Assembly: GCF_900104025.1 (NCBI RefSeq)
Contig: NZ_FNIQ01000003.1
Coordinates: 124,001 to 188,000 of the forward strand
Length of the DNA: 64,000 nt
Origin: Geodermatophilus sp. DSM 45219
GTDB lineage: Bacteria; Actinomycetota; Actinomycetes; Mycobacteriales; Geodermatophilaceae
Reading direction: 5' to 3'
Each line of letters opens with the position of its first letter. Within the stretch, counting starts at the first letter, position 1. The notes beneath the pieces are model-generated. The model did not search any database. It saw nothing but the letters and a program-made list of their open reading frames with translations, and was not told where the DNA came from. Positions 25,304 to 33,344 of this stretch are shown one piece after another. Made by a program: the position numbers and the translations under genes.

Positions 25304-25597
25304 CGCACCGCCCTCCTCTCGTCGTCCCGGCCGCGTACGTCGCGACCGCCCGGCGCGCGGTCGGGCCCCGGCGGGGAGCGCACGGGGCGCCGCAGACCGC
25401 CGGGACCGGGGTGACCGCGCGCCGGACGGCCCCGGGAGTCGAACCCGCGTGTTGGACAGACACGTGACCACCTGGCACGCCCGCGACCGACACGCAGGAC
25501 CCGCGGCGGCGATGCCGCCCGGCTGCTGGTCACGGGCGAGCGGGACGGTACCCGGTGGACGGCGCCGGCCGCGTGCCATTTCCTGGACGGCAGCGGG
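25304..25597. other. 294-nt non-coding stretch
   Basis: No gene-like frame. A tRNA-like scrap lies at about 25432-25463 (minus strand), with T-arm-like GGTTCGACTCCC and a 5-bp stem with a 7-nt loop, but D-arm and variable loop are missing. Nothing else was recognised. Confidence 0.3.
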
Positions 25598-26362
25598 TCA
25601 GGACGCCGGCGCGGACTCCTGCGTGGCCACGACCAGGTGGCACCCCGTCGTCCCGACGGGCATGACCGGGAAGCCCATCTGGGTCAGCACGTCGGCGATC
25701 GCGGCGTTCATGGTCCGCTGCACCGCCGACTCCAGCGGCGCGCCGTGGACCCGGTCGACGCTCATCCGGTCGTGCTGGCGCCAGGTGACGAGGATGCCGC
25801 GACCGCCCGGCTCGGGGATCAGGCACACCCCGCCGGCGGTGCTGCCCTCCGCGCAGTCGTACAGACCCAGGCCGGCCTCGACGAGCGCCGCGCTCACCTC
25901 GACCAGCAGCGTGGTCAGCTCATCGGTGTCGGTCAGCAGGTCGTCCCAGTCCGCGGACAGCCGGTCCAGCTGGCGGCCGAGCTCGACCAGCCAGGCCCGC
26001 TCCTGCGGGGACTGCCGCCGTCCCAGCGAGCCGTCGACCAGCCGGACGCCGTAGGCGGGCCGCGCCGTCTCCGGCAGCCGGGCCGACAGCGCCGCCCAGT
26101 CCGCGTCGATCCGCTCCGCGAAGGGACCCGCCAGCAGGCCCGGCTGCTCCCCGGACTCATCCACGAGCCACCAGCCCTCGCGCCCGGGAGCGCGCTCGCC
26201 GGCGGGGTGGTCCGCCGCGCCGGCGACGTCGGCTTCCTCGCGGACCCGCTGCGCACGGGCGCGCTCGGCCTCGTAGCGGGCGGTCGAGCTCCTGCCCAGC
26301 GCGACGACCAGCCCGAGCGACGCGAGGAAGGCCAGCACGGTCACGATCGGCTCCAGCACCAC
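25598..26362 (-). CDS. Membrane-anchored hypothetical protein, 254 aa
   Basis: N-terminal helix (MVLEPIVTVLAFLASLGLVVAL) followed by a charged helical stretch and a soluble domain ending in VGTTGCHLVVATQ. Trp-rich segments GWWLVDES and DWDDLLTDTDELT are visible. I do not recognise the family. It converges on nothing nearby and precedes the small protein at 26435 on the same strand. Confidence 0.65.
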   Translation of the reverse strand: MVLEPIVTVLAFLASLGLVVALGRSSTARYEAERARAQRVREEADVAGAADHPAGERAPGREGWWLVDESGEQPGLLAGPFAERIDADWAALSARLPETARPAYGVRLVDGSLGRRQSPQERAWLVELGRQLDRLSADWDDLLTDTDELTTLLVEVSAALVEAGLGLYDCAEGSTAGGVCLIPEPGGRGILVTWRQHDRMSVDRVHGAPLESAVQRTMNAAIADVLTQMGFPVMPVGTTGCHLVVATQESAPAS

Positions 26363-26434
26363 GACTCCACTCCCCTGCTCTGTTGTCCGGCCGCCGGACG
26401 AGCGGCGGGCGAGGTGGTCATCGACCCGGCGTCC

Positions 26435-26650
26435 TCACCAGGCACGCCAGGCTCCGTCCGGGCCGGCGCCCCAGAGGGCCGCCCTGCGCAGCCACTGCTG
26501 CGCCCGTCCCCTGAGCGCGGCCCGGTACCAGCCGGCCGGGCGCGGTTCTCGTGTCGACGGGTGCTCGACGGTGAACAGGTCGTGCAGCAGCGTCAGCCCC
26601 TCGTCCGTCGCGATCGGTGCGCGGGGGAGGGATACGGAAAGCGCGCTCAC
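26435..26650 (-). CDS. Small hypothetical protein, 71 aa
   Basis: GTG start at 26650 with AGGAG 8 nt upstream. The middle has TLLHDLFTVEHPSTREPRP, and the basic C-terminal part is Ala/Arg/Trp-rich (GWYRAALRGRAQQWLRRAAL), suggesting an amphipathic helix. No domain recognised; it ends 72 nt before the next gene on the strand. Confidence 0.5.
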   Translation of the reverse strand: MSALSVSLPRAPIATDEGLTLLHDLFTVEHPSTREPRPAGWYRAALRGRAQQWLRRAALWGAGPDGAWRAW

Positions 26651-26945
26651 GAGAGTTCTCCTCAGGCATGTCCCGTCGCGGCTGGGGAAGTGCCGCTGAC
26701 AACCGGAAAGGTAGGTCTCCCGCGCTTCGGGAATGGCCGGGCGGACACACCGGAAATGGTCCCGTCACCGGATCGTTGTGCGGGCCTCGTGCGAGGCTCC
26801 ACGACCCGCCTCTGCGCGCACCGTCTTGTCGACTTGGCGCCCCATTCCGAGCGTGAATGGCCTCTCCGGGTGCTCGGTCACCGATTCCGGACGGCGCGTC
26901 GCGGGATGCACTCCCTGCGGCTGCTCCCGGTCCTACGGTGGCCGG
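26651..26945. other. 295-nt non-coding spacer
   Basis: Divergent spacer between the small gene at 26435 and the membrane protein at 26946. It must carry promoters for both; no good -35/-10 pair or long dyad was found. Confidence 0.3.
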
Positions 26946-27281
26946 GTGGACGACGTCGCGCGGGGTCTCTGGACGGCGCTCGTGCTCCTGGCCGTCGCGG
27001 CCGCCGTGGCGCTGGCCGCGGCAGGCATCTGGCTCGCGGTGCAGGGCGGGGAGTTCCGGACGAAAGTCGCGCTCTCGCTGATCGTCGTCGCCGCCCTCAT
27101 CAGCCTGACCGGTGGGACCACGTTCACGCGGGCTGCGGACAACGACACCCGGGCGTTCCTGGGCTGGGGTCCCGACCGCGAGGAGCCCGGCAGCGGTTCG
27201 GCGCTGACCGCACTCGGCGTCTTCCTGTTCGTGTCGTTGCCGTTGTTCATCGGCGGTCTCGTGCTGTTCGGCTCCGGCTGA
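26946..27281 (+). CDS. Membrane protein, 111 aa, 3 helices
   Basis: GTG start at 26946. Helices at about residues 9-30 (LWTALVLLAVAAAVALAAAGIW), 40-56 (VALSLIVVAALISLTGG) and 88-110, with an acidic loop between the last two (GWGPDREEPGSG). No known domain; the third helix runs to the C-terminus, so this is a small integral membrane protein of unknown role. Confidence 0.6.
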   Translation: MDDVARGLWTALVLLAVAAAVALAAAGIWLAVQGGEFRTKVALSLIVVAALISLTGGTTFTRAADNDTRAFLGWGPDREEPGSGSALTALGVFLFVSLPLFIGGLVLFGSG

Positions 27282-27422
27282 CAGCGGCTCCAGCCATTCC
27301 GCGCCGATTCCCACCACGAGGGAGCGAGCCGGCCGGAATGGTCGGAGGTGCTGCGCCTCGTCACTCGCTCCGCCGGGTCGGCGGCCTGACGGTGTGGGAC
27401 ATCTGCGGCGTCGAGGCGTTGG

Positions 27423-28259
27423 CTAGCTGTGCTGCCAGACCTTCACGGCCGAGAGGAACAGGAGACCTGCGAGCGCAGGGAGCAGGACGGCGTTCGGCAC
27501 GACTCCCAGGAGGAGTCCGCCGCAGAGCGTCCCGACGACAGAGCCCATGGCCATGATCCCGGCGAACCGCAGGTTGCCTCGGAGGACGGCGAAGCCGTCG
27601 TCCCTGCTGTAGCGGGCGAAGGCCACCAACATCGTGGGCAGGGAAACTGCCAGGGACAGGCTCCCCGCGAGCTTGATGTCGGCGCCGTAGAGCAACACGA
27701 TCGTCGGGATCAGCAGCTCTCCTCCTGCGACACCCATGATCGCGGCGACGATGCCGATCAGGACGCCCGCGAGAACACCGGCGACGGCCTGGACGACCGG
27801 GGACAGCGGAAGCCTGCCCAACGTGCCGACATGGCTCGCCACGAGGGCAACGGCGATGAGGACGAGGAGACCGGCGAGGACCCGGTAGAGGGTCGTGGAC
27901 CGCATCCGGGTCGCCCAGGTCGCCCCTGCCCATGCGCCGACCAGACTGCCCGCCAGCAGGTTGGCGATCACGGACCAGTGCGCGGCCAGGTCCGTGAGCG
28001 GCACACCGAACAGGCGGGCGGGCAGTGCCGTGAGGACCACGACGAGGCTCATGGCCTTGTTGAGGATGACGGCCTGCAGCGCAGCGAAGCCGAAGAGTCC
28101 GATGAGGAGTGGCAGCCGGAACTCGGCCCCACCGAGCCCGATGAGACCACCGAGCAGACCGACCGCAGCGCCCACGGCGAAGGCGACTGACGTCGACCGT
28201 CGTGCACGTCGACGGGCACCGGGCGCCGCTGGCGCGGGCTCGGACGTCTGCACCGGCAC
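27423..28259 (-). CDS. TSUP (TauE/SafE) family permease
   Basis: 278 aa with about eight helices in two repeats. The family pattern GLLGGLIGLGGAEFRLPLL in repeat 1 is echoed in repeat 2 by IVAAIMGVAGGELLIPTI. TSUP permeases export sulfite, sulfoacetate or related anions, or serve as general anion exchangers. It stands alone. The DNA looks somewhat richer in A/T wobble codons than its neighbours (for example several AAC/GAA/CGA-type choices), which might hint at recent transfer; I did not compute it. Confidence 0.85.
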   Translation of the reverse strand: MPVQTSEPAPAAPGARRRARRSTSVAFAVGAAVGLLGGLIGLGGAEFRLPLLIGLFGFAALQAVILNKAMSLVVVLTALPARLFGVPLTDLAAHWSVIANLLAGSLVGAWAGATWATRMRSTTLYRVLAGLLVLIAVALVASHVGTLGRLPLSPVVQAVAGVLAGVLIGIVAAIMGVAGGELLIPTIVLLYGADIKLAGSLSLAVSLPTMLVAFARYSRDDGFAVLRGNLRFAGIMAMGSVVGTLCGGLLLGVVPNAVLLPALAGLLFLSAVKVWQHS

Positions 28260-28372
28260 ACGGTAGGGGTGCGATGACGAAGAGGGCGGCCCTCTGCTCC
28301 GGACTCGCGGCGAGGCAGAGTGCTGGGTGCTCGAGGGGTCAGGCCCAGGACGCCCACAGCAGAGCGACCCCC

Positions 28373-28392
28373 GATCAGCGGATCCGCTGGTC
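28373..28392 (-). terminator. Hairpin after tRNA-Lys
   Basis: GATCAGCGGATCCGCTGGTC is an almost perfect palindrome 16 nt beyond the tRNA-Lys 3' end, in the direction of transcription. It probably ends the tRNA transcript. Confidence 0.4.
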
Positions 28393-28407
28393 AGAGGCCG
28401 TGTCGAG

Positions 28408-28480
28408 TGGGCCCCGTGGGGATCGAACCCACAACCCGCGGATTAAAAGTCCGCTGCTCTGCCAGTTGAGCTAGAGGCCC
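28408..28480 (-). tRNA. tRNA-Lys (anticodon UUU)
   Basis: 73 nt. The acceptor stem GGGCCTC pairs with GGGGCCC (one G-U), followed by discriminator A. D-arm GCTCAACTGGCAGAGC; anticodon stem GCGGA/TCCGC with loop CTTTTAA (anticodon TTT); T-arm GTGGG-TTCGATC-CCCAC. CCA is not encoded. Confidence 0.95.
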
Positions 28481-28516
28481 GGCGTCAGCGGCGAGGCTAC
28501 CTGCGCGGCCGGCCGG

Positions 28517-28660
28517 TCAGATGACGTCGAAGAGCAGCAGGAGCAGGACGGTCAGCAGCGCGGAGACGGCGAGGGAGCCGAGGCAGCCGAGCCGGCTGGA
28601 GAAGAGGAAGAACACGGGCGGCGGGTTGCCCAGGCGGCTCGGCAGCGAACCCCTGCCCAC
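28517..28660 (-). CDS. Small conserved-looking membrane protein, 47 aa
   Basis: Reading minus from GTG 28660 gives VGRGSLPSRLGNPPPVFFLF, then SSRLGCLGSLAVSALL, TVLLLLLFDVI and stop at 28517. A conserved-looking PPPVFFLFSSRLG segment precedes one membrane helix. I have seen small actinobacterial proteins with this shape (GSLPSR near the N-terminus, hydrophobic end), which supports coding. No ribosome site is strong. It lies in a gap between tRNA-Lys and a lipoprotein gene. Confidence 0.6.
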   Translation of the reverse strand: MGRGSLPSRLGNPPPVFFLFSSRLGCLGSLAVSALLTVLLLLLFDVI

Positions 28661-28821
28661 GCTGCGTGTTCTTCGCCACGACCGCTCACCCGGTCGGGTG
28701 ATCGCTTGAGACCGTCAAGTCACCTACCGTCACTCCAGCCCGGTGACCGTCCCCGGGCTCCAGGCTCCGGCCCGGCCGCCTCGTTCCCCCCGTGGCGGTC
28801 GGGCCGGACTCCATCCCGGGC

Positions 28822-29655
28822 TCAGCAGACCCGCTCCAGCAGGTCCCAGAGCAGCGCCTGCTGCGCCTGGTCCACCGGCAGCGGCACGGCCACCGGCTCG
28901 CCGTCCCCCACGACCACGGACAGCGGGAAGACGAACGGCTGCTTGGTCTCGGCCAGCACGTGCGGCTCGCAGGACGCCGGGGTGAACTCCACACCGGCCT
29001 CGACCCGCCGCTCCCCCGGGCCCAATCCCAGCGGCAGCCCGTCGACGGCGACGTCCAGCACCACGCTGCGCCGGGCGTCGACCACCGTGACCGCGCGGTC
29101 GTCGTCCCCGGACCGGGTCAGGACGAGGCTGCCGGTCACCGCCTCCTCCCGGGCAGCCAGCCCGGTGAGTTCCACGCCCGCGACGGCGAGCACCCCGGCC
29201 ACCGCGCACTCCTCGCGGTGGACGACGTCCAGGTCGTCCCCCGCCAGCGGCACGCGCAGCTCCTGGACCGCGCCGTCGGGCCGCACCACGGTGAGCCGCG
29301 CCGCCAGCGGAGCCACCTGCGCCGCGCAGTCCGGCTCGCCGTAGGAGGTGCGCAGCGCGATCGTCCGGCCCGGCTCGAACTCGGCGGTCAGCGCGGTCGC
29401 CGGCAGTGGCGCGAAGCCCGGCGAGTCCAGCGCCACCCCGGTCACCGTGAACGGCTCGTCGCCGGTGTCGGTCACGCGGACGTGCACCTGCCCGTCGACG
29501 GTCACGTCGGTGCGCATGCGCACCACCTCGGCCTCGATCCCCGGCACGGGGGGCACGGCGGGGGGCGGAGGCGCCGGCGCGGGGCTGCCCGCGCCGGTCG
29601 TCCCGGAGCAGCCGGCGCACAGCAGCGCCAGGACCAGCACCGGAGTCCGCCGCAC
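28822..29655 (-). CDS. Hypothetical lipoprotein, 277 aa
   Basis: Lipobox LLCAGC near residue 16 after a short hydrophobic signal, so the mature protein is lipidated at Cys and exported. A Pro/Ala-rich linker precedes a beta-rich body with DVTVDGQVHVRVTDTGDEPFTVTGV. Several Cys (EPDC, EEC, SCEP, ERVC) suggest disulfides outside the cytoplasm. No domain recognised. The Rieske gene ends 37 nt upstream on the same strand. Confidence 0.7.
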   Translation of the reverse strand: MRRTPVLVLALLCAGCSGTTGAGSPAPAPPPPAVPPVPGIEAEVVRMRTDVTVDGQVHVRVTDTGDEPFTVTGVALDSPGFAPLPATALTAEFEPGRTIALRTSYGEPDCAAQVAPLAARLTVVRPDGAVQELRVPLAGDDLDVVHREECAVAGVLAVAGVELTGLAAREEAVTGSLVLTRSGDDDRAVTVVDARRSVVLDVAVDGLPLGLGPGERRVEAGVEFTPASCEPHVLAETKQPFVFPLSVVVGDGEPVAVPLPVDQAQQALLWDLLERVC

Positions 29656-29692
29656 GTCCCGAGGGTAGGGACGGCGGCGGCGCCCCGGGCCC

Positions 29693-30574
29693 CTACCGGT
29701 CGCGCCCGGGCAGCCGGGCCATGACCCGGCCGGCCTGCATGCGGATCTCCAGCTTGTCCTGCGGGTTGGCCGCCGGACCGCGCCGCGGCTGGCCGTCCTC
29801 GAGGTCGAACGCCGAGCCGTGCCACGGGCAGACCAGGCAGTCGGTGCCGCGCACCTGCTCCACGGCCCCCTCGTGCAGCGGTCCGGACAGGTGCGAGCAG
29901 GCCCCGATGAAAGCGTCCACCCGCGCTCCCCGGCGGACGACGGCCAGCGGGACGTCGACGCTCCCGCCGCTGCCGGTCCGCAGCGCCGGCCGCCCCTCGG
30001 GCAGGTCGTCGAGGGGGCCGAGGTCGATCCAGTCCGAGCTCATCGCGCGGGCCGCCGTCGCCGAGTGCGAGGCGCCCGAGGACTGCGCGTAGGACATGTG
30101 CCCGCCGACCGCCGCCGAGCCCGTCGCCACCCCCAGCCCCGCGTACGACAGCACCCGGCCCAGGCCGCCGCGGCCCCGGGCCCGGGCGACCAGCGAGCCG
30201 ACGTAGAGCCCGAGCGCGAGGGTGTTGCCCACGGCGTGCAGCGCGCCCAGCCGCTGGACGCCGATCCCCTGCTCGGACCAGTCGGCCGCGCCGGACAGCG
30301 CGGCCGGGATCGAGGCGGCCACGCCGGTGCCGATGAGCACGGTGGCGGCCGGCCGCAGCGGCGGGATGGCGTCGAGCAGGCCGGCCGAGGTCCAGCTGCC
30401 CACGGGGACCTGCACCAGCACCGGGTGCACCGGGTGGCCCAGCCACGTGCCGTGCAGCAGGTCCTTGAAGGCCTGCGGTCTGAGGACGGCCTGCACCGCG
30501 CGCCGGGCCGGCTCGATGGTCTTGTCGAAGGTCGCCGAGTCTGCGACGCGGTCGAGGATCCCCATGAGGCTCAT
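29693..30574 (-). CDS. DUF2231-Rieske fusion membrane protein
   Basis: 293 aa from ATG 30574. Residues 1-170 form a DUF2231-type membrane domain (four helices; HGTWLGHPVHPVLVQVPVG with paired His). Residues about 180-293 are a Rieske [2Fe-2S] ferredoxin-type domain: ACSHLSGPLHEG (Cys-x-His) and CLVCPWHGSAFDL (Cys-x2-His). The soluble Rieske would face the side of the C-terminus of the last helix. Possible electron transfer between membrane and a partner; no oxygenase gene is adjacent. The two domains in one chain occur in some actinobacteria. Confidence 0.85.
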   Translation of the reverse strand: MSLMGILDRVADSATFDKTIEPARRAVQAVLRPQAFKDLLHGTWLGHPVHPVLVQVPVGSWTSAGLLDAIPPLRPAATVLIGTGVAASIPAALSGAADWSEQGIGVQRLGALHAVGNTLALGLYVGSLVARARGRGGLGRVLSYAGLGVATGSAAVGGHMSYAQSSGASHSATAARAMSSDWIDLGPLDDLPEGRPALRTGSGGSVDVPLAVVRRGARVDAFIGACSHLSGPLHEGAVEQVRGTDCLVCPWHGSAFDLEDGQPRRGPAANPQDKLEIRMQAGRVMARLPGRDR

Positions 30575-30787
30575 GGGCGGCGTCCTACCCCCGATGACCG
30601 GCGGCGATGCCGTCTCGGCCGCGCCGTAGTGGGGACCCACCCGAGGGTGACGGCCACGCCGGACGCGCTGGGCGTCGTGACCGACCGCACGGCGTTTCCG
30701 TCGGTACTCAGGGGAATAACCGCTGGTGTCCAGCCGATCCCCAGGTGGAACCTGCAGGAAGAACCCGTGGCCGACAGAGGAGCGCTC

Positions 30788-31267
30788 GTGACCTGCCCGT
30801 CGTTGCTGACCCGCCGTCCGGTGGTCGGCGATGCCGTCGGCAGCCTCGTCACCCGGTTCCGCGGCGAGGACACGCTCGCCCAGTTCGCGCGCTTCGTCCT
30901 CGTCGGCGGCTCGACCACGCTGGTCTACGCGGCCCTCTTCGCCGCCCTCGAGTGGCTGGGCTACCTGCCCGCGCACGTGGCGGGGACCGCGGTGTCGACG
31001 GTGCTGGCCAACGAGATGCACCGCCGGCTGACGTTCCACGCCGGTGAGCGGGTGCACTGGCTCACCGCACAGGCCGAGGCCAGCGGGGTCACGGTCATCG
31101 GGCTGCTGCTCACCAGCGCCGCCCTCGGCGTGCTGAACTCCCTCGTGCCCGACGCGAGCGTGGTCACGCAGGTCACGCTGGTCGTCACGGTCACCGGCCT
31201 GGTCGGCCTGCTGCGCTTCGTCGCCCTGCGCTGGCTGTTCCGCCCGAGGGCTGCCTCCCCCGCCTGA
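30788..31267 (+). CDS. GtrA-family membrane protein
   Basis: 159 aa from GTG 30788 with AGGAG upstream (GTG 30767 also has a plausible site). Four helices, with the family start QFARFVLVGGSTTLVYAAL and FAALEWLGYLPAHVAGTAVSTVLANEMHRRLTF. GtrA-like proteins flip or help transfer polyprenyl-linked sugars in surface glycosylation. No glycosyltransferase is directly beside it. The next gene begins 98 nt downstream. Confidence 0.8.
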   Translation: MTCPSLLTRRPVVGDAVGSLVTRFRGEDTLAQFARFVLVGGSTTLVYAALFAALEWLGYLPAHVAGTAVSTVLANEMHRRLTFHAGERVHWLTAQAEASGVTVIGLLLTSAALGVLNSLVPDASVVTQVTLVVTVTGLVGLLRFVALRWLFRPRAASPA

Positions 31268-31364
31268 CCGTCCGACGTCCCGCGGCGTGACGGTCGCGTG
31301 ACGGTCGCGCTCCCGGCCGGGCGCCCGGGCAGCGCCGCGGCCGGCCGGCGCTAGGTTGGCGCGA

Positions 31365-32855
31365 GTGAGCCAGCCGAGCCCCGCCGCGTCCGCGCGCCGC
31401 TCCGCCACTGCTCGCACGGTCGCCCGAGGGGTGGGCCGCTGGGCCGCTCGACTGGCCGTCGTCCTGGCCGGGGCGTGGATCGGGATCCTGCTGCTCGGCC
31501 GCGTCCCGGCCGCGATCGGGCCGTTCGACGCGACGGTCGCGCTGCGCCCCCTCGGCGGCGGCGCCGCGCTGGACATCCCGCCGCTCGGTGCCCTCGAGGT
31601 CGACGCCTACGACGGGCCGTTGCGGCTGGAGATCCAGCTGAGCCGGGTCGACGAGATCCGGGCCACCCAGCTGGCGACCGACCCGGCGCGGCTGGACGGC
31701 ATCGTCGACCAGGTGAGCGCCGACCTGCAGGACGCCGTCCGGCGGGTGGCCTGGCTGACCGCGCTGTCCGCCGTCGGCGGGGCGACCGCGGCGTCCCTGC
31801 TGGTGCTGCGCCGCCGCCGCGAACCGCTGATCGCCCTGGGGCTGTCCACCGCGCTGGTCGCGGTGACCGGTGGCGTCACCGCGGCGACCTGGCGCCCCGA
31901 GGCGCTGTCCCAGCCGACGTACACCGGGCTGCTGGTCAACGCCAACAGCCTCATCGGCAGCGCCGAGGACCTCATGGCCCGGTTCGACGCCTACCGCTCC
32001 TCCCTCGAGGACCTGGTCTCCAACGTCAGCAGCCTGTACTCGACGCTGTCCACGCTGCCCCCGCCCGGCGGCGCCGACGACGACGTGGCACTGCTGCACG
32101 TCTCCGACATCCACCTCAACCCCGCCGGGCTCGACCTGGTGGCCCAGGTGGTCACCCAGTTCGACGTGGACGGCGTCCTCGACACCGGGGACCTCACCGA
32201 CTGGGGCAGCGTGCCCGAGAACACGCTGGTCAGCCGGGTCGGCACCCTCGGCGTCCCCTACGTGTTCACCCGCGGCAACCACGACTCCACGGTCACCGTC
32301 GAGCTGGTCGCCGCCCAGCCGAACGCGACCGTGCTCGACGACTCGGCCGTCACCGTGGGCGGCCTCCAGGTCGTCGGCACGCCGGACACCCGGTTCACGC
32401 CGGACCCGGACGCCGACGACGGCGCGGAGACCCTGGAGGAGAGCGGCGAGGGCCTCGCCGAGTTCGTCGGGACCCTGCCCGAGCAGCCGGCGATCGCCAT
32501 GGTGCACGACCCCGAGCAGGCCCCGCCGCTGGACGGCGTCGTCCCCCTCGTGCTGGCCGGGCACACGCACGAGCGGGCGGTGACCCGGCTCGACCAGGGC
32601 ACGCTGCTCATGGTGCAGGGCTCCACCGGCGGCGCCGGGCTGCGCGCCCTGCAGGGCGAGTTCCCCGAGCCGCTCACCTGCACGGTGCTCTACCTGGACC
32701 CGCAGACCGGCGCGCTCACCGCCTACGACCAGATCACCCTCGGCGGGCTGGGCCAGACCGAGGTGACCATCGAGCGGGAGGTCGTCGGTCCGCTGGAGAC
32801 CGGCGAGGCGCCCGGCCCCACCCCGTCGCCGGCCCCTGCCTCCCCGACGGGGTGA
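31365..32855 (+). CDS. Membrane-anchored calcineurin-like metallophosphoesterase
   Basis: 496 aa from GTG 31365. Two membrane segments near residues 31-50 and 122-150, then a large helical region, then a metallophosphoesterase domain (about 240-460) with HVSDIHLNPAGLD, DTGDLTDWG, TRGNHDST, MVHDPEQ and AGHTHERA: all the metal-ligand blocks are present. Tail rich in Pro/Ser. Likely a phosphohydrolase facing outward or lipid/nucleotide active; substrate unknown. The lipoprotein gene follows after 24 nt. Confidence 0.85.
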   Translation: MSQPSPAASARRSATARTVARGVGRWAARLAVVLAGAWIGILLLGRVPAAIGPFDATVALRPLGGGAALDIPPLGALEVDAYDGPLRLEIQLSRVDEIRATQLATDPARLDGIVDQVSADLQDAVRRVAWLTALSAVGGATAASLLVLRRRREPLIALGLSTALVAVTGGVTAATWRPEALSQPTYTGLLVNANSLIGSAEDLMARFDAYRSSLEDLVSNVSSLYSTLSTLPPPGGADDDVALLHVSDIHLNPAGLDLVAQVVTQFDVDGVLDTGDLTDWGSVPENTLVSRVGTLGVPYVFTRGNHDSTVTVELVAAQPNATVLDDSAVTVGGLQVVGTPDTRFTPDPDADDGAETLEESGEGLAEFVGTLPEQPAIAMVHDPEQAPPLDGVVPLVLAGHTHERAVTRLDQGTLLMVQGSTGGAGLRALQGEFPEPLTCTVLYLDPQTGALTAYDQITLGGLGQTEVTIEREVVGPLETGEAPGPTPSPAPASPTG

Positions 32856-32878
32856 CCCGGCCGCCCTACCCTCGGTCC

Positions 32879-33214
32879 ATGACCACGACGACGTCGCGCC
32901 CCGCCCGCCTCGCTGCCGGGGTCCTCGCCGGTGGCCTCACGCTGCTGCCGCTGACCGCCTGCTCGTTCGGCGGGCAGAACTTCTCCTGCAGCGGCAGCGA
33001 GTGCTCGGTGACGCTGACCGGCAGCGACGCCCAGGTCGAGATCCTCGGGACGTCGCTGGCCTTCGGCGGCGTCCAGGACGGCCGGGCGAGCCTCAGCGTG
33101 GGCAACGCCAGCATCTCCTGCGCAGAGGGGGAGACCGTGAGCGCCGCGTCGCTGACGCTGACCTGCACCACGGTCGAGGCCGACTCCGTGGAGCTCACCG
33201 CCTCGCTGGGCTAG
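32879..33214 (+). CDS. Small lipoprotein, 111 aa
   Basis: ATG 32879. Signal with lipobox LTAC (Cys at about 28); the mature part is small and beta-rich with CSGSECSVTL and SCAEGE...LTCTT, so two disulfides are likely. It sits right behind the phosphoesterase gene and may share its transcript. No domain recognised. Confidence 0.65.
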   Translation: MTTTTSRPARLAAGVLAGGLTLLPLTACSFGGQNFSCSGSECSVTLTGSDAQVEILGTSLAFGGVQDGRASLSVGNASISCAEGETVSAASLTLTCTTVEADSVELTASLG

Positions 33215-33221
33215 CCACCCC

Positions 33222-33342
33222 GGTGACGTACTGGAACCGCCCTCCTGCAGGGGCCGGCCGCGAGCCTGGTGACGTACTGGAACGGCCCTCCTGCAGGGGC
33301 CCGTCGCGAGCCTACGAGCGGGTGGGGGGCAGGAGGGTCCTT
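33222..33342. repeat. Dispersed palindromic repeat element, copies A and A' (tandem)
   Basis: A 46-nt stretch (33222-33267, starting GGTGACGTACTGGAAC) is repeated at once from 33268, and the second copy continues through GGTGGGGGGCAGGAGGGTCC to 33342. The second copy folds as GGCCCTCCTGC ... GCAGGAGGGTCC. The same element is found near 43872, 48335 and 58976. It fills the gap between convergent genes, so it may act as a terminator. Confidence 0.7.
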
Positions 33343-33344
33343 GA

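Noticed and set aside
25432..25463. tRNA-like scrap on the minus strand (5-bp stem with 7-nt loop reading GTC, plus T-arm-like GGTTCGACTCCC)
   Set aside because: The D-arm and variable loop are missing and the acceptor does not pair, so it is not a functional tRNA; too weak to call an attachment site.
29819..31267. 482-residue plus-strand frame upstream of GtrA
   Set aside because: Only the last 160 residues are protein-like; the rest is antisense of the Rieske gene.
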